From contig NZ_JACJHY010000014.1 of the NCBI RefSeq assembly GCF_014138625.1, positions 62,001 through 126,000 on the forward strand: DNA of 64,000 nt, in the 5' to 3' direction. Below, in pieces: positions 25,750-33,820 of the stretch (position 1 is the first letter of the stretch; each line of letters starts with the position of its first letter). The stretch is from Aminobacter ciceronei. GTDB lineage: Bacteria > Pseudomonadota > Alphaproteobacteria > Rhizobiales > Rhizobiaceae. The position numbers and the translations under genes were made by a program. Below the pieces are notes generated by a model. That model had not been told where the DNA came from, made no database searches, and saw only the letters and a program-made list of their open reading frames with translations.

Positions 25750-26555
25750 CCCAGTCTGGACGGAATCTTCGCCTCCAGCTTGCGGAAGCCGAAGACGAGG
25801 ATGCCGGTGATGATCAGATAGATGAGGGCGAGCAGCAACAGCGGCTCGTAGACGATGAAGGTGTCCTGGCGGACGCGCGAGGCGACCGCGTAGATGTCGA
25901 TGACGGTGATTGTGGCGACGAGCGGCGTTGCCTTGAGCTGCAGCACGGTTTCGCCGGCCAACGTCGGCAAGGCGCGATGGATCGCCTGCGGCAGCCAGAT
26001 GCGGCGGAAGCGCTTCCACGGGCTCATGCCGAAGGCGCGCGCCGCTTCGAGCTGCCCCCTCGGCACGCCGGCGAACGCCCCGCGCATCACCTCGCCTTCA
26101 TAGGCGGCATAAGACAGCGTCAGCGCAACGACGGCGTAGGGCCAGGCCTGCCTCAGGATCGGCCAGAGTTCGGATTGCCTGATCCACGGATATTGCGGGA
26201 ACAGCGAGCCGAGGCCGTAATAGAGCAGCCAGAGCTGCAGCAGCAGCGGCGTGCCGCGGATGACTGTGCAGAACGCCTTAGCCGGCCAGGCCAGCCAGAA
26301 CGGACCTGCGGCCTGGGCGAGCCCGAGCGGCACGGCAAGCATGAAGCCGAGCGTCACGGTGACGGCGAGGATCCAGATGGTGCGCCAGATGCCGAGCAGC
26401 GCCAGGTCGTAATATTTGGGCAGCCAGTCCCAGCGCATGAAGATGGCGGCCGAGAGCACCAGTGCTGCAGCGATGGCGATGAGCACGATGCGGTGCGGCT
26501 GCAGCCACTCGGAGCGGGCAGCAGACACTGCTGCAAAGGGCGTGGTTGCGCTCAT
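25746..26555 (-). CDS. Polar amino acid ABC transporter permease (HisM type)
   Basis: 269-residue inner-membrane permease. The N-terminal loop and first helix (RIVLIAIAAALVLSAAIFM) precede the transport domain: GIWRTIWILAVTVTLGFMLAVPLGLAQAA, FCTVIRGTPLLLQLWLLYYG, EGEVMRGAFAGVPRGQLEAARAFGMSP (EAA coupling loop) and FRRIWLPQAIHRALPTLAGE. The extended N-terminal periplasmic part is typical of HisM/ArtM partners. It overlaps both neighbours by 4 bases (ATGA), giving tight translational coupling. Confidence 0.92.
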   Translation of the reverse strand: MSATTPFAAVSAARSEWLQPHRIVLIAIAAALVLSAAIFMRWDWLPKYYDLALLGIWRTIWILAVTVTLGFMLAVPLGLAQAAGPFWLAWPAKAFCTVIRGTPLLLQLWLLYYGLGSLFPQYPWIRQSELWPILRQAWPYAVVALTLSYAAYEGEVMRGAFAGVPRGQLEAARAFGMSPWKRFRRIWLPQAIHRALPTLAGETVLQLKATPLVATITVIDIYAVASRVRQDTFIVYEPLLLLALIYLIITGILVFGFRKLEAKIPSRLG

Positions 26556-27322
26556 CGGCCGGTCTCGGCGATCGGCGGCATGCCGCGCCGCGCCCAGCGC
26601 TCGATGCGGCCGATGATGACGTTGGAGAACAGGGTCAACAGCAGGTAGAGCACGCCGGCTGCGACGAAGAAGGTGAAATAGGCCTTGGTGGTGGCGCCGG
26701 CTTGGCGTGTTTCCTGGGTCAGCTCGTTGAAGCCGACGACGGCGAGCAGGGCCGTGTCCTTGGTGGCGATCAGCCAGAGGTTGGCGAGGCCGGGAATGGC
26801 GAAGGGCAACATCGCCGGCAGGGTGATGCGGCGCAGCATCTTGCCCGGCGGCATGCCATAAGCGCGCGCCGCCTCGATCTGGCCCTGCGGTATGGCCAGA
26901 ATGGCGCCGCGGATGACCTCTGTGGCGTAGGCGCCCTGGACGATGCCGAGCACGCCGATGCCGGCGGCGAGACCGGAGATGTCGACAGTGGCGTAGCCGA
27001 ACTGTTCGAGCGCCCGGTTGATGAGGTCGGTGCCGGCATAATAGAGCAGCAGGATCAGCACCAGCTCCGGCACGGCACGCACGAAGGTGGTGTAGATCTC
27101 CATCAGGTCGCGCACGACAGGACTGCCATAGAGCTTGCCCCAGACGCCCGCGATGCCGATGGCAAGGCCAAGCCCGAAGGCGCCAACCGCGATCTGGATC
27201 GAATTGGTGAGCCCGCGCAACAGGTTGGCGCCCCAGCCGGGCGGCGAGATCGCAAGCAGCTCGACGGCGCTCGTTTGCAGCAGCGGGTTCAGCAGATGCT
27301 CGATGTCAGTGGTCCTTCGCAC
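26552..27322 (-). CDS. Polar amino acid ABC transporter permease (HisQ type)
   Basis: 256-residue permease. GLTNSIQIAVGAFGLGLAIG, YTTFVRAVPELVLILLLYYAG and YATEVIRGAILAIPQGQIEAARAYGMPPGKMLRR (EAA loop) mark the HisMQ family. The start is GTG 27322; no ATG upstream in frame is plausible. It is separated from the binding-protein gene by a 215-base gap holding a palindromic repeat. Confidence 0.92.
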   Translation of the reverse strand: MRRTTDIEHLLNPLLQTSAVELLAISPPGWGANLLRGLTNSIQIAVGAFGLGLAIGIAGVWGKLYGSPVVRDLMEIYTTFVRAVPELVLILLLYYAGTDLINRALEQFGYATVDISGLAAGIGVLGIVQGAYATEVIRGAILAIPQGQIEAARAYGMPPGKMLRRITLPAMLPFAIPGLANLWLIATKDTALLAVVGFNELTQETRQAGATTKAYFTFFVAAGVLYLLLTLFSNVIIGRIERWARRGMPPIAETGR

Positions 27323-27430
27323 ACGAGGTCGTCAAAAGTCACCCTCACCGTCCCCGCCACCTTTTTCCGCTTCGTAAGGGAAAGGTGGCGCCTGTCCAGG
27401 AAGTTTGGCGCGACCTTGCAGACGCTCGGT

Positions 27431-27486
27431 TCCTCGCCCCCAGCAAGTGGGGGAGAGGTGCCGAGCGAAGCGAGGCGGAGAGGGGC
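27431..27486. repeat. Intergenic palindromic repeat, copy 1 (CTCGCCCCC..GGGGGAGAGG family)
   Basis: TCCTCGCCCCC, short loop, GGGGGAGAGGTG, then GCGAAGC and CGGAGAGGGG. A second copy is at 61108-61166. Here it sits between the stop of the binding-protein gene and its permease gene. Such elements are dispersed in rhizobial genomes and fold as mRNA hairpins. Confidence 0.75.
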
Positions 27487-27537
27487 TTGGATCGCAAACA
27501 TCATGGCGGCAGACCAAGGCACCCTGCGCCGGCCCGC

Positions 27538-28311
27538 TCACTTGCCGTAGATGTCGAAGTCGAAATACTTCTTGGTGATCTCGGCGTATTTGCCGTTGTC
27601 GCGGATGCCCTTGATGGCGGCGTTGAACTTGTCCTTCAGCTCGGTGTCGCCCTGGCGCAGGCCGACGCCGACGCCCGGTCCGAGCACTTCGAGGTCTTCG
27701 GCGACGTCGCCCTTCATGTCGCAGCAGGCCTTGCCGGCATCGGTGGCGAGGTAGGTGTTGAGCGAGAGCGAATCCGCCTGCACTGCATCGATGCGGCCAG
27801 CCGCAAGGTCGGCCTGGGCCTCGTCCTGGGTCTGGTAGATCTTGATCTCGGCAGCGGTGGAACCGAAGTGCTTCTTGGCGTAGGCCTCGTGCACGGTCGA
27901 TACCTGGACGCCGATGATCTTGCCTTTCAGCCCTTCCGGCGTGGCGTCGAACTTGGCGTCCTTGGAGCCGATGATGCCGGTCGGGGTGTTGTAGTATTTG
28001 TCGGAGAAGTCGATCGACTTCTTGCGCTCGTCGGTGATCGACATCGAGTTGATGATGGCGTCGATCTTCTTGGAGTTGAGCGCCGGGATGAGGCCGTCCC
28101 AGGCGGTCATGGTGACCTCGCACTGGAGCTTGGCTTCGGCGCAGAGCGCCTCGATCATGTCCATTTCCCAGCCGCCCCATTTGCCGGAAGCGTCGGGCGA
28201 GGCGAAGGGCGGGTAGGGTTCGGGCGCCATGCCGACCTTGATCGACTGGGCGCTGGCGCTTCCGGCGCCGAGAACCAAGGCCAGGGCCACAGTTGCAAGC
28301 AGAGATTTCAT
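27538..28311 (-). CDS. Polar amino acid ABC transporter substrate-binding protein
   Basis: 257-residue periplasmic binding protein of family 3 (HisJ/ArgT/LAO type). Signal peptide MKSLLATVALALVLGAGSASA is followed by QSIKVGMAPEPYPPFASPDA, GWEMDMIEALCAEAKLQCE, DGLIPALNSKKIDAIINSMSITDERKK, GVQVSTVHEAYAKKHFG and DAVQADSLSLNTYLA. The MSIT/ER motif and Asp residues fit a basic amino acid ligand (arginine, ornithine, histidine). ATG 28311 gives the correct signal peptide; the frame upstream to 28392 is spurious. Confidence 0.92.
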   Translation of the reverse strand: MKSLLATVALALVLGAGSASAQSIKVGMAPEPYPPFASPDASGKWGGWEMDMIEALCAEAKLQCEVTMTAWDGLIPALNSKKIDAIINSMSITDERKKSIDFSDKYYNTPTGIIGSKDAKFDATPEGLKGKIIGVQVSTVHEAYAKKHFGSTAAEIKIYQTQDEAQADLAAGRIDAVQADSLSLNTYLATDAGKACCDMKGDVAEDLEVLGPGVGVGLRQGDTELKDKFNAAIKGIRDNGKYAEITKKYFDFDIYGK

Positions 28312-28403
28312 GCTGTCACTCCCGTTATCGTTTGTTTTGACGTTCCCTTGATTTCGTCCGCTCGTCTGGGTTTTGCGCATGGTCCGTGCCATCGGGGACT
28401 ACG

Positions 28404-29216
28404 CTAGCCGATGCTGCGGATGAATTGCTTTAGGCGTTCCGACTTCGGCGCGCCGAAAATCTGTTCGGGCGGCCCTTCCTCCTCGACCTGCCCGTTGAAG
28501 AGATAGATCACATGCGTCGCCACCTCGCGGGCGAACTTCATCTCGTGGGTGACCAGCACCATGGTGCGGCCCTCGCGGGCGAGGTCGCCGATGACCTTGA
28601 GCACTTCGCCGACCAGTTCGGGATCGAGCGCCGAGGTCGGCTCGTCGAAAAGCATGACGCGCGGCTGCACAGCGAGCGCGCGCGCAATCGCCGCGCGTTG
28701 TTGCTGGCCGCCGGAGAGATAGGCCGGATAGACGTCGCGTTTCTCGGCGAGGCCGACACGGGCGAGCAGCCGCTCGGCTTCTGCAATGGCGTCCATGCGC
28801 TTGATGCCGAGCACATGCACCGGCACCTCGATGACGTTTTCCAGGAGCGTCATGTGGCTCCACAAATTGAAGCTCTGGAACACCATGCCGAGGCGCGAGC
28901 GGATGCGCTCGATCTGACGGCGGTCGGCGGGGATGCTGTCGCCAAAACCATTGGGCTTGAGGCGGATCTCCTCGCCATTGACCCGGATGATGCCGCTGGT
29001 CGGGTTTTCCAGGCAGTTGATGCAGCGCAGCAGCGTCGACTTGCCGGAGCCCGAGCCACCGATGATCGCCACCACCTCGCCATCGCGGGCCGACAGCGAC
29101 ACGCCCTTCAGCACATGCAACTGGCCGAACTTCTTGTGCAGGTTCTCGACATGGATGGCTTCGGCGGCGAGGCCGTCGGTCGGGGCAGGGTGCTTGGCTG
29201 CATCGACCGCAACCAT
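28404..29216 (-). CDS. Polar amino acid ABC transporter ATPase (HisP type)
   Basis: 270 residues: Walker A IIGGSGSGKSTLLRCIN, Q-loop MVFQSFNLWSHMT, signature YLSGGQQQRAAIARAL, Walker B VMLFDEPTSALDPE, switch His VLVTHEMKFAREVA. The 30-residue N-terminal segment before the domain is longer than usual. The HisP-type insert with RLKPNGFGDSIPADRRQIERI is typical of basic amino acid systems. First gene of the minus-strand operon, divergent from the TetR gene, so probably controlled from the 29217-29450 region. Confidence 0.93.
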   Translation of the reverse strand: MVAVDAAKHPAPTDGLAAEAIHVENLHKKFGQLHVLKGVSLSARDGEVVAIIGGSGSGKSTLLRCINCLENPTSGIIRVNGEEIRLKPNGFGDSIPADRRQIERIRSRLGMVFQSFNLWSHMTLLENVIEVPVHVLGIKRMDAIAEAERLLARVGLAEKRDVYPAYLSGGQQQRAAIARALAVQPRVMLFDEPTSALDPELVGEVLKVIGDLAREGRTMVLVTHEMKFAREVATHVIYLFNGQVEEEGPPEQIFGAPKSERLKQFIRSIG

Positions 29217-29369
29217 CAGCGATGGCCCCGGCGTATGAACGTTGTCCCGTCAGCTGGCAATCGGCTGCTCATGGTCGCGTCGCGATGTTCCCCTGGGCGG
29301 GGAGAGTGGACCCTTCTGCCTTGCGGCGTCAACGGCGCCATTTCCCGCTTCTTATGCGGCCCATTACGG

Positions 29370-29400
29370 CACTTGCGACGTTGTTATGCAAGTGTATAAA
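29370..29400 (+). promoter_or_regulatory. Promoter with embedded inverted repeat, likely TetR operator
   Basis: Perfect inverted repeat CACTTGC (29370-29376), 11 bases, GCAAGTG (29388-29394). A -35-like TTGCGA (29373-29378) and a -10-like TATAAA (29395-29400), 16 bases apart, bracket the right half. A repressor bound here would block the TetR-ThDP enzyme-SDR operon (autoregulation) and could affect the divergent transporter operon. Inferred from sequence only. Confidence 0.6.
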
Positions 29401-29450
29401 TATTGCGAAAAGCCGGCTTCGGCGATTATTCTCAAGACGCGAAGGTGGGC

Positions 29451-30098
29451 ATGGCAGTCGCTGCGCGGAGAAAATTCCGCCGCGAAGGCGAGGAGCGCCG
29501 GCGGCAGGACCTGATCGAGGCGACGCTGGATTGCGTCGCCGAAAACGGCCTGCAGGGTGCCACCGTCAGGGCGATTGCTCTGCGCGCCGGCGTCACCGCA
29601 GGCCTGATCAGGCACTATTTCCCGGGCAAGGAAGAGCTGCTGCAGGCAGCCTATGCGACGATCATGGGACGCATGACCGAACTCGCCAAGACAGCGCTTG
29701 CGACCGTCGAGGAGGAACCGAGGCTGAGGCTCGCCGCCTTCGTCGGTGCCAGCCTGGTGCCGCCGGTCATCGACGCCAGGACATTCTCTTTGTGGGCGAG
29801 CTTCATCGGCCGGGCCGGCTCCGACCCGGCATTGGGCGTGGCGCACAGGGCCGGTTATCTCGGCTTCCGTGACGAGGTCGAGGCGCTGGTGGCCAAGGTG
29901 TTGGCCGATGTCGGCCGGAAGGCGAGCGAGGGCGAATTGCGCCGTCACGCCATCGCCATCAATGCGATCATCGATGGTTTGTGGGTGGAGGGTTGTCTCG
30001 CCGGCGACATGTTTGCCAGCGGCGAACTGGCGGAGATCGGCATCGGCTCGGTCGAGGCGATGCTGGGATTGAGCTTGCGACAGGGAGACGTGGCATGA
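29451..30098 (+). CDS. TetR/BetI-like transcriptional regulator
   Basis: 215 residues. The DNA-binding domain is at the N-terminus: RRRQDLIEATLDCVAENGLQ, then GATVRAIALRAGVTAGLIRHYFPGKEELLQAAY, a standard helix-turn-helix. The C-terminal ligand domain resembles BetI (SLWASFIGRAGSDPALG). ATG 29451 is preceded by GAAGGTG; a TTG at 29403 is less likely. Its stop overlaps the ATG of the ThDP enzyme gene (ATGA). It probably controls its own operon and the divergent ABC operon. Confidence 0.88.
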   Translation: MAVAARRKFRREGEERRRQDLIEATLDCVAENGLQGATVRAIALRAGVTAGLIRHYFPGKEELLQAAYATIMGRMTELAKTALATVEEEPRLRLAAFVGASLVPPVIDARTFSLWASFIGRAGSDPALGVAHRAGYLGFRDEVEALVAKVLADVGRKASEGELRRHAIAINAIIDGLWVEGCLAGDMFASGELAEIGIGSVEAMLGLSLRQGDVA

Positions 30099-31669
30099 CG
30101 ACGATCGGCGAAGCGCTCATCGGGCTTCTGGAGGCGCATGGCGTCGACACGGTGTTCGGCATTCCCGGTGTGCACACGATCGAACTCTATCGCGGGCTGG
30201 CGCGCTCAAGCATTCGCCACGTCACGCCGCGCCATGAGCAGGGTGCCGGTTTCATGGCCGACGGTTATGCCCGTGCTTCTGGCCGCCCGGGCGTCGCCTT
30301 TGTCATCACCGGCCCGGGCCTGACCAACACCATCACCGCCATGGCCCAGGCACGCGCCGATTCTGTGCCCATGCTGGTCATCTCTGGCGTCAACGCGCTT
30401 GGCTCGCTCGGCAAGGGGCTGGGCTTCCTGCATGAGCTGCCCGACCAGCGTGGCATGATGGAGAAGGTGGTGCTGTCGTCGCGGCGAGTGACCGAGGCGG
30501 CCGAACTGCCCGGTGCGATTGGCAAGGCCTTCGAGATCTTTGCGACGCGGCGCCCGGGGCCGGTGCATATCGAGATTCCGCTCGATGTCATGGCCTTGCC
30601 GGCGGACGGTTTGCGGCAGTTGCCGAAGCGTGGCGCCGCGCATTTTGCGGGCGAACGCGTCATCGCCGAGGCCAGGCCGCTGATCAGTGCCGCGAAACGG
30701 CCGCTGATCCTTGCCGGCGGCGGGGCGCGGCGGGCCGGAGCCGAACTTGCGGCCCTGGCGGCAAGGCTCGATGCGCCTGTTGTGACCACGGCCAATGGAC
30801 GCGGGCTGATGCACGGGCACGAGCTCAACGTGCCGGCAAGCCCGAGCCTCAAGGCTGTGCGCGCGCTGATGGCCGACGCCGATCTTGTGATCGCCGTCGG
30901 CACCGAATTCGGCCCGACCGACTACGACATGTATGGCGACGGCGGCTTCGTGATGCCGGAGAAGCTGATCCGCATCGACATAGACGAGATGCAGCTGGGA
31001 CGGCGCCCGGCACCGGTTTCGATCCAGGCCGATGCGGCGGCAGCGCTGGCGAGGATAGGGGACGATGTCGGCGACGCGCGCAAGGCCGATGGTGCGGCGC
31101 GCGCCCGGGCAGCGCGGGAAAGCGCCTGGACGGAGATCGGTCCGGCGATGCAGGCGCAGGTCAAGGCCGTTGAAGTGATCCGCGACGCCTTGCCGGGCGC
31201 GATGATCGTCGGCGATTCCACCCAGCCGGTCTATGCCGCCAATCTCTATTACGACCATGACCGGCCGTGCGGTTGGTTCAACGCCGCGACGGGCTATGGC
31301 GCACTCGGCTTCGGGCCGCCGGCGGCGATCGGCGCAGCCCTTGCCGTCCCCGATGCGCCAGTCGTCTGTCTCAGCGGCGATGGCGGATTCCAGTTCACTC
31401 TGCCGGAGCTGGGTGCTGCGCTCGATGCGGCAGCACCCGTCATCTTCGTCGTCTGGAACAACCGCGGTTATCGCGAGATCGAGACCTCGATGCTCGACGC
31501 TGGGGTCGAACCCATTGGCGTGTCGCCGGTGCCGCCGGATTTCGTGCTGATCGCGCAGGCCTATGGGCTTGAGGCGGAGCGATTGCAGAGTGTCGACCTG
31601 CTGGGTGTGGCGCTCAAGAAGGCCCGCTCGACGGGAAAACCCTGTCTGATAGAAGTCACCGTAGAATAG
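30095..31669 (+). CDS. ThDP-dependent decarboxylase, 5-guanidino-2-oxopentanoate (2-ketoarginine) decarboxylase-like
   Basis: 524-residue thiamine diphosphate enzyme of the acetolactate synthase/decarboxylase fold. The PYR domain has GVDTVFGIPGVHTIELYRGL and the activating Glu in PRHEQGAGFMADGYARASGRPG. The central domain runs through about residues 190-330. The PP domain has CLSGDGGFQFTLPELGAAL through VVWNNRGY, the GDG-N cofactor motif. Close relatives in Rhizobiales are named 5-guanidino-2-oxopentanoate decarboxylase (AruI type); that name is recalled, not tested here. The product would be 4-guanidinobutanal. It is coupled to the TetR gene and followed by an SDR, and the divergent basic amino acid transporter fits arginine catabolism. 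Confidence 0.8.
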   Translation: MTTIGEALIGLLEAHGVDTVFGIPGVHTIELYRGLARSSIRHVTPRHEQGAGFMADGYARASGRPGVAFVITGPGLTNTITAMAQARADSVPMLVISGVNALGSLGKGLGFLHELPDQRGMMEKVVLSSRRVTEAAELPGAIGKAFEIFATRRPGPVHIEIPLDVMALPADGLRQLPKRGAAHFAGERVIAEARPLISAAKRPLILAGGGARRAGAELAALAARLDAPVVTTANGRGLMHGHELNVPASPSLKAVRALMADADLVIAVGTEFGPTDYDMYGDGGFVMPEKLIRIDIDEMQLGRRPAPVSIQADAAAALARIGDDVGDARKADGAARARAARESAWTEIGPAMQAQVKAVEVIRDALPGAMIVGDSTQPVYAANLYYDHDRPCGWFNAATGYGALGFGPPAAIGAALAVPDAPVVCLSGDGGFQFTLPELGAALDAAAPVIFVVWNNRGYREIETSMLDAGVEPIGVSPVPPDFVLIAQAYGLEAERLQSVDLLGVALKKARSTGKPCLIEVTVE

Positions 31670-31700
31670 GCTGCGTCGCGGCCCATTACGGGAGTTGATC

Positions 31701-32408
31701 ATGACTAAGAATTTCGAAGGCCGGCATGTGGTGGTTACCGGCGCGACCGGTGCGCTGGGGGCAGCGGTTGCCAGGCACCTGCTGGCCGAGGGCGCCATCT
31801 GCCACTTGCCGATCAGCCGGGCCAAGGCTCCTGACGGGTTCGAGTTTGCCGGTCATGATCGCGTCCATGTCGCCACCAGCGTCGACTTGACCGACGCCAA
31901 AGCCGTGGATGCTTTCTACGACGCCATTCCGGGCCTGTGGGCTTCGCTCCATTCCGCCGGTGGCTTCGACATGGCCTCCATCGACAAGGTCGATCCGACC
32001 CAGTTCGACCAGATGATGGACATCAACGCCAAGACCGCCTTCCTGTGCTGCCGTGCGGCGGCGCGCGCAATGATTGCGGGCCAGGCTGGCGGGCGCATCG
32101 TCAACGTTTCGGCCCGCGCCGGCATCGAGCCGCGCAAGGGCGGCGGCATGTCCGCTTATGCGGTGAGCAAGGCAGCTGTTGCGGCGCTGACCCTGGCGCT
32201 AGCCGAGGAGTTGAAGGGCGCCGACATCCTGGTCAACGCCGTGGCGCCGTCGACGCTCGACACCAAGGCCAATCGCGATGCGATGCCCAAGGCGGATTTC
32301 GCCAAATGGGTCAGCCTCGAAGCGGCTGCTGTTACGATCGCGCAGCTGGCATCGCCGGCCAATCAGGTCACCAGCGGCACGGTGGCAGAGATCTACGGCC
32401 GCGCGTAG
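31701..32408 (+). CDS. SDR family oxidoreductase
   Basis: 235-residue classical short-chain dehydrogenase: VVVTGATGALGAAVARHL nucleotide loop, LHSAGGFDMASI in the NNAG position, IVNVSARAGIEPRKGGGM with catalytic Ser, AYAVSKAAVAALT with Tyr and Lys, and VNAVAPSTLDT. GGGAG precedes ATG 31701. It lies 31 bases behind the ThDP enzyme and is probably in its operon; it may reduce or oxidise the aldehyde made by the decarboxylase. Substrate unproven. Confidence 0.85.
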   Translation: MTKNFEGRHVVVTGATGALGAAVARHLLAEGAICHLPISRAKAPDGFEFAGHDRVHVATSVDLTDAKAVDAFYDAIPGLWASLHSAGGFDMASIDKVDPTQFDQMMDINAKTAFLCCRAAARAMIAGQAGGRIVNVSARAGIEPRKGGGMSAYAVSKAAVAALTLALAEELKGADILVNAVAPSTLDTKANRDAMPKADFAKWVSLEAAAVTIAQLASPANQVTSGTVAEIYGRA

Positions 32409-32458
32409 GCACAATCGCCTGCAACGAAGTCGGGCCGCGAGCAGAATAGTGGCCGCGC

Positions 32459-33601
32459 CTACTGTGTCAGCAGGCCGCCATTGGGTACGCCAAGCAGTTT
32501 GGCCGGCAGGTAGATGACCAGCGAGGCAGCGCCCTTGATGACCTGGCCGCCGTCGGCCAGGATCGTCTCGGCCGGCGCGCCCTCGCCCCTGTCGGTGACG
32601 TCGTTCATCAGTCCGCCCGAGGTCGTCAACGCCATCAGCGTCGGCGAACTGGCGAAGACGCCATGGCTGCCGCCGTCGAGGTTGGAGGTGTCGAGCACGG
32701 TTATGTTCTCGGCCTGGAGGGCTGCGACGTCGGCGCCGCTGCCGACGCGTGGATGGCCGCCAGTTAGCCCGCCCGACAGGTTGAGCGCCTTGTCGCGCTT
32801 CGAAACCAGGATCATGAACGGGTCGGGCAGGTCGTCAATATCGCGCAGCTGGCTCTGGAAGACGTCGATGTCGATATCGGGTGCCGCAAGCACCAGGCCG
32901 TTGATGCGGTTGATGTATTTGCCGCGGCCGCTCAGCGACAGGCTGCGCAGCGCCTCCATCACCACATAGCTGCCCATCGAGTGGCCGACGAGCACGATGC
33001 GCTTGGCCTTGGTGCGGGCGGCGATCTCGATGGTGTCGGCAAGGCCGTCGCGGCTGTATGCGGCGCTGTCGCGGTCGTAGACATAGAGCGGCAGCGACCC
33101 GGCCGACGGCCAGGCGTAATGCAACGCCACCGCCTTGACCTTGTAGTCGTGGACGATCTGGGTGTTGCGGAAGATGCTGTCGGCGAAGTTGTTGTTGTAG
33201 CCGTGCACGAAGATGAAGATCTCGCGCTCGGCCTCGGGACGTCGCATCAGGTCGGCGTCGAGGGCGGCGACGAACTGCGTCTTGTCGTCATAGGGCTGGA
33301 AGGTGCGGGCGATGAAATTGCGTTCCGGGCTCGGCGTGCGGCTCGTGCTTTCGACCTCGCCGGCGACATGGGTCCTTGGGATGCCGATCTCGAACTTTGC
33401 GAAGTTGAGCTGCTTGGCGCGTTCCGCCGAATAGGGCAACGACAGGTCATTCGAGCGGGCGCGCATTGTCGAGACATAGATCTGGACGACGGAAGCGGAT
33501 TCGCCCTGCTTGCCGTCATTGAGCCCAAGCACGGCCCGGCCGCCGCAGCCTGAGAGGACCAGCAACACGAAAAAGACGGTCAGAAAACGCAAACTGGGCA
33601 T
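32459..33601 (-). CDS. Lipoprotein alpha/beta hydrolase (DUF900 family)
   Basis: 380 residues with a lipoprotein signal (MPSLRFLTVFFVLLVLSGC; lipobox LSGC) and a DUF900 alpha/beta hydrolase domain: VQIYVSTMRARS, EIFIFVHGYNNNFADSIFR (oxyanion His-Gly), AVALHYAWPSAG, RIVLVGHSMGSYVVMEALR (nucleophile Ser in GHSMG), GLVLAAPDIDIDVF and the C-terminal His around GGSHGVFA. Membrane-anchored esterase-like protein of unknown substrate. ATG 33601 is the lipoprotein start; the frame upstream to 33751 is non-coding. Confidence 0.88.
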   Translation of the reverse strand: MPSLRFLTVFFVLLVLSGCGGRAVLGLNDGKQGESASVVQIYVSTMRARSNDLSLPYSAERAKQLNFAKFEIGIPRTHVAGEVESTSRTPSPERNFIARTFQPYDDKTQFVAALDADLMRRPEAEREIFIFVHGYNNNFADSIFRNTQIVHDYKVKAVALHYAWPSAGSLPLYVYDRDSAAYSRDGLADTIEIAARTKAKRIVLVGHSMGSYVVMEALRSLSLSGRGKYINRINGLVLAAPDIDIDVFQSQLRDIDDLPDPFMILVSKRDKALNLSGGLTGGHPRVGSGADVAALQAENITVLDTSNLDGGSHGVFASSPTLMALTTSGGLMNDVTDRGEGAPAETILADGGQVIKGAASLVIYLPAKLLGVPNGGLLTQ

Positions 33602-33757
33602 GGGCAGGCTCTGAACGCGGGCGGCAAGTCTGCGACTAATGCGCAGCAATTCCCTGTCGCGGCAACCTTGGACAAGCCGATCATGCCCGGCCGGGAAGCA
33701 TTCGGATGAGCCGTGAAGCATTCCGGCATCACTTCTGGCCGGCGACGACAATCAGAC

Positions 33758-33790
33758 AAAGAAAAACCCCACCGGATCGCTCCGGCGGGG
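33758..33790 (-). terminator. Rho-independent terminator of rpsA
   Basis: On the minus strand CCCCGCCGGA, loop GCGA, TCCGGTGGGG followed by TTTTTCTTT, 31 bases after the rpsA stop. Strong stem with U tract. Confidence 0.92.
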
Positions 33791-33820
33791 TCATTCAGTT
33801 CACGACAATGAGCTGTTGGC

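Noticed and set aside
30206-31825. 539-codon minus-strand frame opposite the ThDP enzyme
   Set aside because: Antisense shadow of a gene with intact ThDP motifs; no protein family features.
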